Both the position numbers and the translations under genes were made by a program. Under the pieces are notes generated by a model. The model had not been told where the DNA came from and did no database searches. It saw only the letters and a list, made by a program, of their open reading frames with translations. A DNA stretch of 64,000 bases from Marasmius tenuissimus. Lineage: Eukaryota > Basidiomycota > Agaricomycetes > Agaricales > Marasmiaceae. How positions within the stretch are numbered: the first letter of the stretch is position 1; each line of letters opens with the position of its first letter. Positions 44,883-57,749 of the stretch are shown here, in pieces. Where the stretch lies: contig JAQOTA010000038.1 in NCBI GenBank assembly GCA_029532415.1, positions 1 to 64,000 of the forward strand, in the 5' to 3' direction.

Positions 44883-46487
44883 TCAGAAAAATTCTACCAG
44901 TCGTGAAAGCTTCTCTTGCTCAGTCTCTTCTTGCTTTGTCAGGGCTTCCTCCAGTGTCTGTCAGTCACCAGTCAGCGAAAAGAAGATCCAAGAGAAATCG
45001 TGCCCCACGAACCTTATTCGTGGCCAAATACCCCTCCACCATCTCCTCCCCCAGCACCTCAGTCAGTACTCTATCCCCCTCCAGATTCCTCCGTGCTTCG
45101 TCAACGTTCAAAGGCAACCTCTTCACAATCCCCAAAGCATTCCTCTCCTCCTCCGTCATCTGCCACGCGCATCTCGGTCCCTTACAGTCTCCCACCTCAA
45201 GCTTTTTCTGTCCCTTCACACCCGTCAAACCTGCTCCAAGAATCGCAGCCAATGCCAAATAAGGGTTTGCAGTCGCGTCCACGAACCGCATCTCAAAGTT
45301 CCTTGATGTGGGGGATGTCGCATTGGTCAACCGTACGGGAGCCTCACGGTTTTCCGTACCGTAGTGAACGTAGGTACCGCTGCTCCAAACACCGTCTGTC
45401 ATTCGTTTGTATGAAGCTACTGTGGGCATGGTGACCGCTGGGAGAGCGGGGAGATGGTCTAGGATACCTGCGAGGAAGGATTTTTCGCTCGGAGACGTGT
45501 CATGGATGTGCTTCTCCTCGTCTTTGCGGTGGATTGAGATGTGAATGTGAGCTGCGGAGCCTGTGGTACCGCCGAAAGGGCGTGGGGCGAATGTTGCGTG
45601 GAGACCGTGCTTTGAGGCGATGTTGGTGATGAACTCGCGGGTGAGGATGACTTGGTCGGCTGCTTCGAGGGGAGAGAGAGGTCCTGAGACGACTTCGTAT
45701 TGGCCTGGTGCTGCTTCTGGATGGAGCATTTGGAGGGAGAGACCTGAAGTTTGCATGGCATCGCCAATCTCCTCCAGTATGACAGACTCCTTTGAGCCGG
45801 CAAGAAAACCATACGGGCTTGACCATTGGTGTACGTTGGAGGCGATAGGCACTGGGCGTGTAGAAGAAAGCAGTATAAATTCCGTCTCGAAACCGACCAG
45901 AAATTCTACTTTGAGATTGTCGCGTGCGTTTCTGGAGTTGAGAGCTTGTGAGAATCAATAAACCAGATGGGCAAACGAGCAAGAGCAACCCACTCGACAA
46001 TTCGTTTCAACAATGACCTCGCACAAAGTGGAACCTCCACTGACATCTGACTATCCTTCCCCTCGTAAGGTGTCTTTTCTTCCAAGTAGGCCAGAACACC
46101 CAGGTGCCCCGGAGCAAATGGTAAAGACCTCAATGTCGATATATCGGGTACACACATGTACTCTCCGACAGCCGAGAACCTCTTGCTCACGGGCGGGGCG
46201 GAAAGGTACACCATCCCGAGCGTAATCTTGCCAATGTTGACCCCAGGACGGTTTGACTGCATGAGTTGTTTGAAGTAGCTGAGAGGTAGCACCCGACACC
46301 TGCGAATATTCGCGAGGTCTATCCAGTAGATTCGAACATATCCTAGCCGCGAAGTCTGAGTAACGAAGTATCGGGGAAAAGCTGCAGGGCACTCACTGAT
46401 ACCATTCAATGAAGCTTGTTCAAGATCGTAAACAGTTTTGTCTGAGGGATCCCCTGGCCTGTATGTGACACCGTGATTGTAATCCAT
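44883..46487 (-). CDS. glutamine-synthetase-like enzyme
   Basis: Three exons (45994-46487, 45013-45931, 44883-44957) close in phase to 495 residues. The N-terminal beta-grasp part includes Arg-Ile-Tyr-Trp-Ile-Asp and Gly-Ala-Val-like strands. The catalytic part shows Gly-Phe-Glu-Thr-Glu-Phe-Ile-Leu (metal ligand Glu), Ala-Ala-Pro-Gly-Gln-Tyr-Glu, Gly-Ser-Ala-Ala-His-Ile-His-Ile-Ser, Asn-Arg-Glu-Ala-Pro-Val-Arg and Phe-Glu-Met-Arg-Phe-Val-Asp-Ala-Thr-Ala-Asn-Pro-Tyr. This matches GSI-type ligases such as the FluG C-terminal half and gamma-glutamyl-polyamine synthetases rather than the fungal GSII used for ammonia assimilation. So an ATP-dependent gamma-glutamyl ligation is likely, with substrate uncertain. 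The last intron (gttcgt donor at 45012) was placed by coding sense: without it the frame stops at 44965, with it the protein gains a Lys/Glu-rich helix. Confidence 0.88.
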
Positions 46488-47287
46488 CCTGTCCTTGAGC
46501 GCTCAGGATGAGATTCCAATGGTGAAAAGATAGACAAAGGTTCCTGGTATCATTCGAAACCCCGGGTCTGATACTCGCTGGGTCTGAGTTTTATCCTGTA
46601 ATTCCCACTTGTGTGTACGAATGAGGCCTAAAAGGAAGGTAACGTGTTGGTCAGAAGCTCAAGACAGACGCGTCTCTATTCTGATTCAGGTCTTGGTAAC
46701 GCTCAGCCCGCGAGTCGGCCATATATGCCCGCCTGTGATGGATGCTACCAACCGAAGACGTTGAGAAGGCGCCAATTAGTACGAATATGAGCGAGTAACG
46801 AACCAGTATGAGTCAGAACTATGCTTTGGGGACATGAAAACGAGCACGAAACCCTCAGGACGATATTGGTGGTGGTTGGATCTGGGTTAAATGATATCTA
46901 CGTCACATGCCTTCAGCTCGGATCTGCCGGCCCGGGCTAATCTATAATAATCCGATTCATCACTCCACGGGGTCCATCTTTGCTGCTCCGTCCCATCCAA
47001 GTACACTTACCAATATCTGCTCTCCCCTCACACAAAGATCACATACCGCAAAAACTAGGTTCAAAGCCTATCATCGTTGTTACACCCTAACGACCATGGC
47101 TGGACTACGGCAGACTTTCGACTGTAGGCTTATCCGACCCAAGTCTGAGCCTCGATGAGGCTGCATTTGGCATCTGCTTGGGATTGTGTACACTAACTCA
47201 AAGTAGCAGGAAGGAGGGTATAGGTCAGCCCTCACTATATGCGGCACAGAATTGCACGTAAGGAGCTCGACCGACCGGCTTGGCCAA
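46488..47287. other. intergenic, no gene seen
   Basis: Upstream of the glutamine-synthetase-like gene and downstream of the F-box-like gene. Only short overlapping frames. Confidence 0.5.
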
Positions 47288-49093
47288 TCAACCTTGATTC
47301 TTACCCAAGCGGCCAAAGAGGTGACGAGCCCTCTCGATCAGCCGGAATTCCTCTTGTTCCGGGAATCTGGCCCACATACTATCAAGCGCGTTCAAAGCCC
47401 TTCTGAGCGTCTCTAACTATGGACTCCAGTCATACCCAAGTATCGCTGTGAAGCAACAATAAGCTCGCTCACCTTCCTGGTTGCATGCCGAATTACGCTC
47501 TTGCTCGACCCATGGTATTTCTCAAGATAGGTCAGGATGCAATCGACAACGGGCATGTTCTGTTCGACTATAAATCACTGGGAGAACACGGCCATTCAGC
47601 AAGCAACTGACCTCGATAATGATCCCAAACGCGCCACGTTCTACGCGTATGTGCCCGTGACAGAGTGCCCGCCCCAGCTCTTGCAGGAGCTCAGTCTCGC
47701 TAGGACCTAGTATTGAGAGAAGATTTGTGCTGTTCTTCGGCGAAACCACATGGATACGTAGTTGGCGATGAAAACGGGACATGCCAAAAGGAATCTCCAG
47801 GCCTAACACCCTATCGTATGGTTCGAGGTCAACCAACATCAGCTGGTCGATCTCGAGTTCCTCCAGACGTGGGAAGCAGAGATACCTGTCCGTTCGAGAT
47901 GAGTGGGAGAAGAAACATTCGAGTAACGGCGACCCTATGTTTCGTCCTTGTAATAGCACCACTTTCCGCAGTGATTCTCTGGAGACGAAGAGAAACCGTT
48001 TGACTGTCAGGTCCAGGAGATTCGTGTGAAAGAGGGAGGCGGAGAGCAAACGGCACGATGACCGCTCAATCATCTCCATGATCGGATCCAGGTCATTCGA
48101 GGTGAGATTCCGGAGAGTTAAATATTGGAGGGAAGGTAGATAGAGGGACGAGATATCTAAACCTGCCACACGTTCGGGTTCGGGATACCACTCGTGTAGG
48201 TCAAGTTCGACGAGGGAGCTCAACGAGTTTCTGGTATTCGAGTGTTGGTCAAGTGATAGATTCCTTGTCCACGAGTAATGCAGCGTCCCGAATTCCCCGA
48301 GATTGGGCGACTTGGAGAGAACTCCTGTGGAAAAGTCTTTCGGGTAGTTCCATCGGAATGCCCATTCTCCAACGGCCCACTCGAGACGGTGTACCTCGAA
48401 CTGAGTAAGTTGGTGCCAGGGAATCTGTGCGAAGACGCTCCCGACATACTTGACATTGAACAGCACTAGCTTTCTCAGCGATGGCGACTGTGCGAACGCT
48501 GTGAGCAGCTCCAACCCCCCTGGGAAGTCACACAACCTGATAGCGTCAGCTTCTCGGAGTGCAGCGAAGGAAGAGGAAGGACTGGGATGGAGGGAGAGTC
48601 TGGCTACTGTAGACGCGCTGAACGACATGTAGCTGTCTTTCGGGAGACGAAATTTGAATGTAGCCCATCTCCCGGACTCAGTACGCAGGAGATCAAATAG
48701 ACGTTGGGCTTGCTCGAACTCAGGATGGAACACGAGTCGGATATCGAGGGGGTGGCCTTTAGTACGTTCTAGAGTGGTCGAAAGGATGGATGTTGCCGGA
48801 ATCTCTAGGTTCTTGACTAACTCTTCCATGTCTACGCAGATAGTGGTCCAGATGGCCGGAATGTCTGCTGAAACCTGCCGCCAACGGCTTGTTTGAATGA
48901 TAAAGATTAGCTCGACGGACGAATCAGGTGGCCAAAAGCAGACTTACCTGCACACCTGTCCGAGTATCCATAAAGTCGAACAAGGATCGAACGTGGAGTC
49001 CTCACGAGGACAGAAGCTAAAGATCTCAATTAAGACCTCCGGCGGAAGTTGAGAGGTGTAATCCAAGGCGAGGTCGGAGGTTTGAGCTTCCAT
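47288..49093 (-). CDS. F-box-like protein, paralogue 2
   Basis: Four exons (48948-49093, 47612-48887, 47473-47559, 47288-47416) close in phase to 545 residues. The N-terminal F-box reads Tyr-Thr-Ser-Gln-Leu-Pro-Pro-Glu-Val-Leu-Ile-Glu-Ile-Phe-Ser-Phe-Cys, then Leu-Gly-Gln-Val-Cys at the splice and Arg-Trp-Arg-Gln-Val in exon 2. A leucine-rich body follows. The last two exons, Asn-Met-Pro-Val-Val-Asp-Cys-Ile-Leu-Thr-Tyr-Leu and a helix with Phe-Pro-Glu-Gln-Glu-Glu-Phe-Arg-Leu, are conserved in the gene at 55911-57749. An upstream in-frame ATG at 49159 exists, but paralogues support the start at 49093. Likely an SCF ubiquitin-ligase adaptor; target unknown. Confidence 0.9.
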
Positions 49094-50216
49094 TGAGCAG
49101 CGATATTGGTTGGTAGAGTCAGAAAGTGCAGGGGTCGTGGGAGTAAGGCTCGAGTTCAAAAGCTTTTGTCACGATAAGTACGCCTCCCAGCCGCAGGGAG
49201 GTTATTGTACATAAAAGTGACACACCAGGATCGACAAGTACGTACACTGGAACCGAGCGCTAGCACTGGGCGTTGGTTTTAGAATCCAACAAGCTCTCGT
49301 ACAGGCATCGCCTCTCAATGTCATATCGGCAAATCTCACAGTCCTTCAAGTCAGTCATTTTACGTTTCACGAGACTAGGTTGAATCAAATGCAGAACGGT
49401 AACGGTACGTGCCATTGGGCACGACATACGCATGGGTCGCTTCGGAGAAGAGAAAGTCGAGTCCGTAATTCAGCCACATCTTACATACTGCCCGAGACTC
49501 CCGCATATAGTCTCTGATGTTGCCTCCTCGCGGTTCTCGTAGTCTGTTATGATCTATATCAGCGGCTCATGAATTCAATCGCTATCAGCCGTCCTTCACC
49601 TTCACCTCCAAAACGTTGAAGCTCGACCCTCCGCATTGGTAGGTCTCATATTGTACACCTGGTCTTCCGCGACATATGAATCAAGTGCTAAGCAGGGATA
49701 CGCCAGAGCCAGACCGGTTCACATTCTTTCCGACGATATTTCGCGCATCCTTAAATAACCAATATAATACTGTACTTAGAAAAACTGGGCCGAGGGACGC
49801 GTGGGAACCCACTTCGGCACTTCCCGAGTGGATTTAGAGGTCTCAACCGCGGAAGGTGAATAGAACGAGTGATTCGGGTTGCTAGTGCACATGGAAGATC
49901 ATCATCAACCAAAAGTTGATGATAACCAATCTCGCAAGTTATGGACCGTGTACTCGACTTCCCGGCGGTGCTACAAACCTGACACGAAAAGTTATGTGGG
50001 CTCGAAAAGAATATTTATACGGTCTCAAGCCTCCGTGTATCAGCTGGCGCTCTATTGGTACAAACGCGGGGCTCATAACACTCAATATTACTCTAAAATA
50101 AAATACGTATAACAGGAAATAGAATATACTGAAGTAGGAGTAATTACATTCAAGTTACATTATTCACACAGAAACTACTCAGGCTCCTTTCACCACGATG
50201 ATTGAGTCCTCGGTGG
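49094..50216. other. intergenic, no gene seen
   Basis: About 1.1 kb between the F-box-like gene and the seven-helix protein gene. No splice-supported frame, repeat or RNA gene was recognised. Confidence 0.5.
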
Positions 50217-51940
50217 CTACGGTTGAAGAGCTCGAGGCATAGCATCTTCTCTAGGAGATGTCTCTACCGGTAGACTACGATGACCGTCATTGAAGGGATG
50301 CCTATCGCCATGATGCCCTTTCCTCGGAGGGTTGCCTTGACGGTCCGAGTCTTCGATACTATCATAATCTTTATCACTTGCAGCGCCCCTAGTAGATCCC
50401 TCGCCACGATGCGAGCCACTATGATCTTTCGATGGGTTCGTTCTCGATAAGAAGGTCGCCGAAGTCCCATTCCCCGATTCAAGATCACTAGCCTGGCTTG
50501 TGAATCCGATGACCGAAGTGAAAATGTGTCCGTTGGCATCGTCCCCGTGGTCATGCGGCGTGAGATTGGACTTGTTGGGTTCGAATTTAGGTATGGTGTT
50601 CTCTAAGATGGAGACATCAGTTCCACCGTTGATTACCGATTGCGGTCGAATGATGATGAGGACGATGGATGGATACATGCCCTACGCGAAACACAATTCA
50701 TCAGGTTCTTTGTTGTAGAAATCAAACACCAAGGGATATGCTCACTGCAAGGATAGGCGACATGACGGCATATGACTGTACAAACATAGCCAGGGAACCA
50801 AGCGATGATGAGTTTCCGTTGTTTAGAGAGACAGAGGCGTTGATAGCCTGTAGATAACGGAGCTTGATTATTGTGGGCCGTACACGCCCCGTCGACGAGC
50901 TCACCTGAATAGCACAGAACAAAAGGCCGCACTCAATAAGGGAGATGAGGATTCGATAAGGCTTAGACCCGCCCAAGTTCTTCTTTCCCCACATCTGACG
51001 GGTTTGCCTGGAGGCGAAAGATTATTCCGTCAGTGATTCTGTAGGTATGCCTCCGGCTCGACATACCAAACTTTGACGAGAATGAGAATCGTTGCGGCGA
51101 TGTTGATGGAGAGGGACACAAGCATTGAAGATGAATCTAGTCTCTGCCAGCCGTCGACCTTGGTTGGATTCCCTGCGGCGCGGAGGTTGATTGCAAGAGT
51201 GTTGAATCCATTTGCAAGAGCGATAGCTGTGTTCACGTAACTTAAGGAGCGGCACCCAGGCACTCAGTGAAACATCACTTACTTGCACTCGCAAAGATCC
51301 AGAAGCCAAATATGTATCTGAGATACCTCTTTTCAGGCCACAGGGATAGTGCACGCCATACGATGACAGAATCTGCTGCGATGAACTATTGTGGTCAAGT
51401 ATCTATTAGTCTCCCACTCACGCCGGAGAGGAATACAAACTTACATTTATTCCTTGGCAAAAAGGTGAAGCAGAGAAGAGCTTTTCGTATAGAAGCTCCA
51501 CGACTTGCTGCCGGTCTTTTAATGACGGTGTATTCCCGTTGACTGGGCGGAAGATGTACTGAAATTTGAGATATTGCTGGGAGACGACAATAGAAAACCA
51601 AGCGGTCGTGGCAAAGAATATGAGAGCGAATAAACCTAGAAGCCATCTCGTGGGTGTGTGCTTGACTTGCCGGCGGACGTGTTGTCGCCTAAATGGGTTG
51701 TTCAGCGTTGAAATGAGGCTCACAGTTGCAGAGATACGCACCAAGTGATGTGTAACGCAGCTACTGTAATGGGCACGTAGAGTCCTGTGGGGGCACTGTG
51801 TCAGGGTCAGGAAATGTAGGCGATACCTCCACATCGTACGGACCATATGCTAGACCAACACTCTGCATTTTGATGAGCGCAAAGTATGCGTCGTGGCCGA
51901 TAAGATCGGCGGTTTGATTCTGAATCGTACCAGAATCCAT
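50217..51940 (-). CDS. seven-helix membrane protein, Agaricomycete orphan type
   Basis: Multi-exon gene read from an ATG at 51940 to a stop at 50217-50219. The N-terminus is short and extracellular-looking. Seven hydrophobic segments follow in order: Gly-Leu-Tyr-Val-Pro-Ile, Leu-Leu-Gly-Leu-Phe-Ala-Leu, Asp-Ser-Val-Ile-Val-Trp-Arg-Ala-Leu, Tyr-Ile-Phe-Gly-Phe-Trp-Ile-Phe, Ser-Ile-Asn-Ile-Ala-Ala-Thr, Leu-Ile-Glu-Cys-Gly-Leu-Leu and Ser-Leu-Ala-Met-Phe-Val-Gln. The Asp-x2-Ile-Val-Trp-Arg-Ala plus Leu-Trp-Pro signature recurs in large receptor-like families of mushrooms. A hydrophilic tail of about 150 residues rich in Ser, Asp, Gly and His ends the protein. The first donor (gtccgt at about 51834) was chosen to keep phase. 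Ligand and signalling partner are unknown. Confidence 0.85.
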
Positions 51941-54507
51941 TGTGCTCGTCGGGGAAGGAACCGTTGGGGTTTTAGGGAGTCTTCTTTTAACTTTTAAGTG
52001 CATGGAGCGGCACCACCATATTGAGCTCCACCATTGGCAGTAGAATCAAAATAATTACCGCTTCGATAAGAATCAAATGATCAAGTTCGTCCCATTGCAG
52101 CTGTTCGGCTGCTAGTCACTCAAAGTCACTGAGTACAAGGTGACGTAAATCTTGGCAGAAATGTGAGATAGATGCTGAAACCAAGCTGAAACATATGTTG
52201 GGAGATCTTGAGTCTAGTGCAGCTACTCAACTAGAACATGCGATGCGATGCAGGAAATGCATGGAAACACCAGTTTCGGACCTTTGGTATTCCGACCAAA
52301 TATTCCCATATAGGCTGAGTCTAGTTCGAATAACTCTCGCAACTTGGGCTACGAGGATCCCGGCGAGTTCACCCACATAAGGTTTTGCGTAGATCCTGCA
52401 TTTCTCCGGAAGACTCACGCGTTCCTGAACCCAGTGAGCATTGTCTTAGCATGCCGACATCCCAGTTACAGCTGGCTGTAGGCTTTTGCGATCTCAAGTA
52501 AGCTCGATCGGAGCCTCGAGAGCCGGAAGGGCACCGAATCTGGTTATATTTTGTTTGTCCCTACACAAAAAAATCTGAACTTGAGAAATGGAAAAAGTTG
52601 CTATGATCATTTGGCCGACTGTACTGTGAAGTCTATGCATCATGGGTGCCGTGTCAGATATTTTGAGAATGTTGCGACCTTGACCCCACTATTGCAAACA
52701 CGGGAGCACTCTCAATTGATCATTCTAGCCTGGCCACAGAAGGAATAGACATGAACATTAAAGAACGACCCGCTCCCACTCCCATCGTCAAAAACGCCGG
52801 CCAGTGCTCCGCTAATGTCCAACCGGGTTGACGTCGTGATTCTACCACTTCTGGTAGCCAAACTCAGCTGGAAGCATTGAATCCGAGATCTGAGACAATG
52901 GTGTACCGCCATACGAGAGTCGGGACCAGACATGATAATCATCAGCATGGGAAACGAGGATACACGAGCTCTTCTACCGTGGCAACCAACCAATGAGTGC
53001 CTATCCAGCATGCTCGCCTGCTTGAGCAAGAACATGGGTTAAGAGAGGCGTAATGATCGAATTTGGATTGGGTAAGAGCCATACCTAGTCACGCAAACAC
53101 CAGTCTCATAGTACAGGCCTTGCTCTCGAGTAGAGGAGATAAAAAGGCCGCTGTCGTCCTGGCAAAAGAGGTTAGTGGATACTGTCGGTCGCGTTTGCCG
53201 TTAGTGGGGTAGCTACAGCAGTCCCCACCAGTCCGCGCCTCCACAAAGGATGCATTTTTGCTCCCGACGGACTCGAGCTTCCTGCCGTCACCAATCAGCA
53301 GAGTTGCCTTCATTGGTGAGGTTCGAGCGCGACACGCTTCTTCCCGGATTGAAGGCAGTGGCCATGACCAATGACACCGTCCTCCGGAAGCATGTCGGTG
53401 CAGACGTAAGTCGTCTTAGACGTGATGGAGGCGACTCTAAACTAGATGGTAGTGTAGATGAGCGATGTGTGAGTTATGTATTGAAGGACCGGCGACTTGC
53501 AGCCATTGCCCTCGTTTTCCACCTCTCTCAATGATGATCTACGTTCGCAAAACATCAAGATATTGTAGACCATCTGAATCACCTGTTATATGAAAGCCCA
53601 TATTTGTCGAGCTTCTCTGATTTACCCTGTGACGACCACGAGAATATAACGGCCGCAGCCCAATGGCTCCGTTTGAGAAGGAACTGTCGACTGTTGTTGT
53701 TGCCCCGAGCTTAACACAGCCCGTGTCCTTCCCAGGCTTACCATAACGTGTCGTTTCAAAACGTCGATGATAGTATTGGGAGGCTGGACAGATCCATATT
53801 CTGGTCTCCTCCGGCAGACGAGTTTTTGGGTAGAATTCCTCGCAGGGCGAATGGGTCCATCGACAAGACGCTACCCCAACAGGAAAGGTGTGCAGTTAAC
53901 AGGGACGATGAACGGGCGCCATGGAGAGAAGAACATAAAGAGACACAGCGGATCAATTCTGTGACTGAAGAAAGGGTTGCTGGGTGGATTGAGACTATAG
54001 AGCCAGACTGACCTGTCGTTAGTCGCTTCCGAAGACAATCTGACGCTCTCGCCATGCCCCACTTCTCCCTCTGCAATTGATGACTAAACAGGTGAACTGA
54101 GCAGTGAGCGCCCTGGAGTATGTGGTTTGCAATCGCCATTCCGGTATGAATCCCGAATATACAGGAGCATCAGCAAAATACCGGAAAGGTTGAGACCTAG
54201 GTACAATGGATTGGCGTAAGTAAAATACGCCGATCCGATAGTACCGCCCACCAACTTGGCATCAGTTTGTTTTCATAGTAGTATATCTGCTACGACAGAT
54301 AACCCAGCCTGCCGAACATAGCAAATAGCTCTAGCTGTTTCACTAGATCTGTCAAGCCTTTCGATGACGATGAATGGTGTTCTTCGAGGCATGATCATGA
54401 TGGTGGCGGTCGGGTGTAACGAATCACGATGTGGGCGCTACCGAGACACCCACCAAGCGTGCACAGCATTCTGCCTACGCGGTCTTTCCCTTCTCAAAGC
54501 TCATATA
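51941..54507. other. gene-poor stretch
   Basis: About 2.6 kb with no defensible gene. Frames at 52712-53035 (minus) and 53756-54139 (minus) are open but overlap equally long frames on the other strand and show no motif. Confidence 0.45.
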
Positions 54508-54647
54508 CACTGGGTGCAAAACAATATAATACGCGTTGCTTTATTCAAAATTTATGTTGAAATTATTCTAAATTTCGCGTTTTTCAAAATAAATCCAACA
54601 TAAATTTTGCATAAAGCCACGCGTATTATATTATTTTGCACCCAGTG
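54508..54647. mobile_element. 140-bp palindromic MITE
   Basis: A nearly perfect palindrome. The left arm begins CACTGGGTGCAAAACAATAT and the complement of the right arm begins CACTGGGTGCAAAATAATAT. Pairing continues with few mismatches for about 60 bases through a repeated AAAATTTATGTTG block. Both ends abut TA, fitting the TA target duplication of Tc1/mariner-type elements. It has no coding capacity, and the single-stranded form would fold into one long hairpin. Confidence 0.82.
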
Positions 54648-55910
54648 TATATACATGTCTCGAGCGCGAAAAAACCTTAGGCTTTCACCGATTTAGAGCC
54701 AGAGAAAATGTCAGGCATTATTTTGGGGGGTAGCGAGGTTTCCAAAGCGTCGCTGTTTTGGCATGGGCATGGATAAAGGGACTGGTTTCTGCTTTGCTGG
54801 CGCCCGTATCTTCAGGCTTGCTTCAAGTTCAGGTATGTCGTGTAGCCTTCGTCTCAAGTCATATGGGCTACGCTGAAATGTTCTCATCGACACCTGGGTA
54901 TTTGTTCTCGTCATAGAAACCTCTCTCGGAAATGGAAGCCTTCGAACCTATTTCTATGCAGGCTCACCAGTACTTCCAGGTATTCTCCTAGATTGGCTGC
55001 GAGTGATACGGATGCGCTGTGGGTTCCTTGGGGCTAATTCCATATCTTTTCAAAACGAGCGTCAATATATGACCATTTCGCTGTCCAAATTCTGGTCCGA
55101 GATCGACGAAGGGTCAAATAGCTCTACTCCGACTGTTGTCAATAAAGTCTCGACCGGCAAAGTCTTGACCATACTATCTCAAGACAAGGTTCTACATAAT
55201 CTAGCACGGAGTCAATCTATGGTCGACATGGATAACATTGTCATCGTGATCAATCTTATGGTTCAAGCTGTGCGGTCTTTTTCATGGCTATGTGACCGGA
55301 ATCCAGAGACTCACCTCCTCTCTTAATTCTCAGGCACGACTCGGTGACTCATCCAAAGTTCAAGTATCCGCAAATACATGGATGTTTGGGGATGAGACCA
55401 ACCCCGTCCTTACGCGATCCCGGGTCAATCTCGACTTGGACTGGCGCTTTCCTACCATGGGTGGCCACTCATTCTTCTGAATCTCTGGAAACGCGACCCT
55501 ACTGTCTGCCTTCATCGATATTGAGGCACATGTTGCGGGAGAAACCATCGAAGAGACCAATGTTTTACCCGTATAGCGACCTAAACACTACGAACCTTTC
55601 TTACAGACGGTAGCCTTTTGATGATGATGATGATGGTTCGTGCGAGGACATGTGGTACTTACCATACCTCAAACACATCTTATGTTGTTATCTGGGGGAT
55701 AGGGCTCGTGCTCAGAACTCAGAATGAGAAACTGTGGCCCGCGATGGATTAAAGCAGTACTTGTCCATCGAAAATCATGTCTCATAAACTTGTTCTTCGC
55801 GGCCAAGTACTACTGGCACCTGCGGAGCTTCAGACAGCGGTGTATTGATGAAGCTCGAGTATAATGGCAAGGAGACAAGACTTGGTCCGCGTTCAAGCAT
55901 CGTATACCGA
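54648..55910. other. intergenic, no gene assigned
   Basis: A plus-strand frame at 55003-55326 and a minus-strand frame at 55360-55560 look mildly protein-like but were not recognised. A short ATG-repeat (gatgatgatgatgatgg) lies at about 55620-55636. Confidence 0.4.
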
Positions 55911-57749
55911 CTAGTAATCTGACCAGTCAGCTTTCCTACCGAAGGGGTCAAAGAGCAGACGAGCCCTCTTAACCAACCGGAATTCCTCCTGTTCCGGAAA
56001 ATTGCCCCACATATCGCCAATCGCTTGTAGGTAGCATCTCAGAGTCCCCAACTACAGTTCCCATTCATATGTATCACTATCTCGGAACATTGGACCGGGA
56101 CTCACCTTGGTGGTTGCATGTTGTATTATGCTCTTCTCTGATCCATGGTACTTCTCGAGATAGGTCAGGATGCAGTCGACGACGGACATATTCTGCCAGA
56201 GAGAAGTTTTCAACAAAAGGCAATCAGAAACCGTGAATATTTTACGCATGACAGGCCTACCTCGACAAGAGCCCCGGGGGCGTTGTAGTTGATCCGCATG
56301 GTCCCGGACACGAGTGCCATCCCCAGTTCTTGCAGGAGTTCAATCTCATTGGGAACCGGCGTTGTGAGAGATGCGACGCTGTTCTTTGTTGAGATCACAT
56401 GGATACGTAGTTGGCGATGGAACCGGGACATGCTGAAAGGCATCTCAAGGCCTAGAACCCTGTCGTACGGCTCGAGGTCAGCCAACATCAATCGGTTGAT
56501 GTTGAGTTCTTCTAAGTGAGGAAGGAGGGGATGCCAGTCCGTCTGCGACGAGTGGGAGAAAAAACACTCGAGTAAGGTTGGCCCGATAATCCGTCCTCGC
56601 ATGACAATTTTTCGCAGTGATCCTCCGGAGACGGAGAGGAACCGCTTGACCGTCACATCCAGCAGAGTTACACTGAGTAAGGAGACAGAAAGCAAACGGC
56701 ACGATGAGCGCTCGATCATCTTCGTTATCGAATTCAGGTCGTTCGAGGTGTTCCCGAGTTTCCGGAGAGTAAGATGTCGGAGAGAAGGTAAGTGGAGAGA
56801 CGAGATGTCCATATCGTCGACGCCGTGTCCGGGCTCACTCTGAGTCGGAGTCCATCCGTAAAGGTCAAGCTCGATGATGGTGCTCAGAGAGTCGGGATGC
56901 GAGCGCGGTTCGAGTGGCAGAATCCTCGTCCATGAGTATTTCCATGTTCCGAATGCCTTGAGGTTGGGGGACTTGGAGAGAACTTCCGTCGGAAAGTGGT
57001 CTGGATACCCCGTACGTTCTGGATATCCAATGCACCTCTCAAAATCTTTCACCACGAAGTGGGTAAGCTGAGACCAAGGAAGTCGGGCAAAGACCTCCTC
57101 GACGTACTTGACGTCGAACAATACCAGCTTCGTCAATAACGAAGAATTTCCGAACGCCATGAGCAGGTCCAGTCCGCCTGGAATGTCAGACAACCGGTTG
57201 ACATCAACTTGCCGGAGTGCAGCGAAGGAGGAAGAGGGGTTGGGACGAAGCGAGAGCCTGGACACTGCGGATGCCCTGAAGGGCGTATGGCTACCTCCTG
57301 GGAGATGGAACTTGAATGTAGCCCATCTCTCACATTCGTCGCGCAGGAGATCGAACAGACGCTGAGCTTGATCGAATTCTGGGTGGAACACGAGTCGGAT
57401 ATCGAGGGGGTAGCCTCTACTACGTTCCATTACGTTTGAAAGAACGGACGTCGCGGGAATTCGTGGGTTCTTGGATAACTTTATCATGTCCGCGTAGATA
57501 TAGGTCCAAATGACAGGAGTGTCTACTGAAACCCGACGCCAGCGGCTTGAACGTGTAAGTAGTAGCTCAAAATGACGGTCTGGTAGCCGGAGCCAAACTT
57601 ACCTGCACACCCGCCCGAGCGACCATATGGTCGAACAGCTGTCGAACGTGGAGTCTTTCCGAGGGCAAAACGTGAAAATCTTGGCCAAGAGCTCTGGGGG
57701 GAGATGTGAAGTATAATCCAAAACGGAGTTAGACGTTTGGGCGTCCATT
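55911..57749 (-). CDS. F-box-like protein, paralogue 3
   Basis: Same four-exon layout as the gene at 47288-49093 and similar along its length. Exon 1 holds Met-Asp-Ala-Gln-Thr-Ser, then Leu-Pro-Pro-Glu-Leu-Leu-Ala-Lys-Ile-Phe-Thr-Phe-Cys. Exon 2 starts at Arg-Trp-Arg-Arg-Val and carries the leucine-rich body. Exon 3 holds Asn-Met-Ser-Val-Val-Asp-Cys-Ile-Leu-Thr-Tyr-Leu, and exon 4 ends at Trp-Ser-Asp-Tyr (stop 55911-55913). No break was found. Compared with paralogue 2 it keeps Phe-Pro-Glu-Gln-Glu-Glu-Phe-Arg-Leu but differs in the extreme C-terminus. Likely SCF adaptor; target unknown. Confidence 0.9.

Noticed and set aside
53748..54139. Opposing frames of 87 and 127 codons
   Set aside because: Low-information sequence on both strands without motif or splice support.
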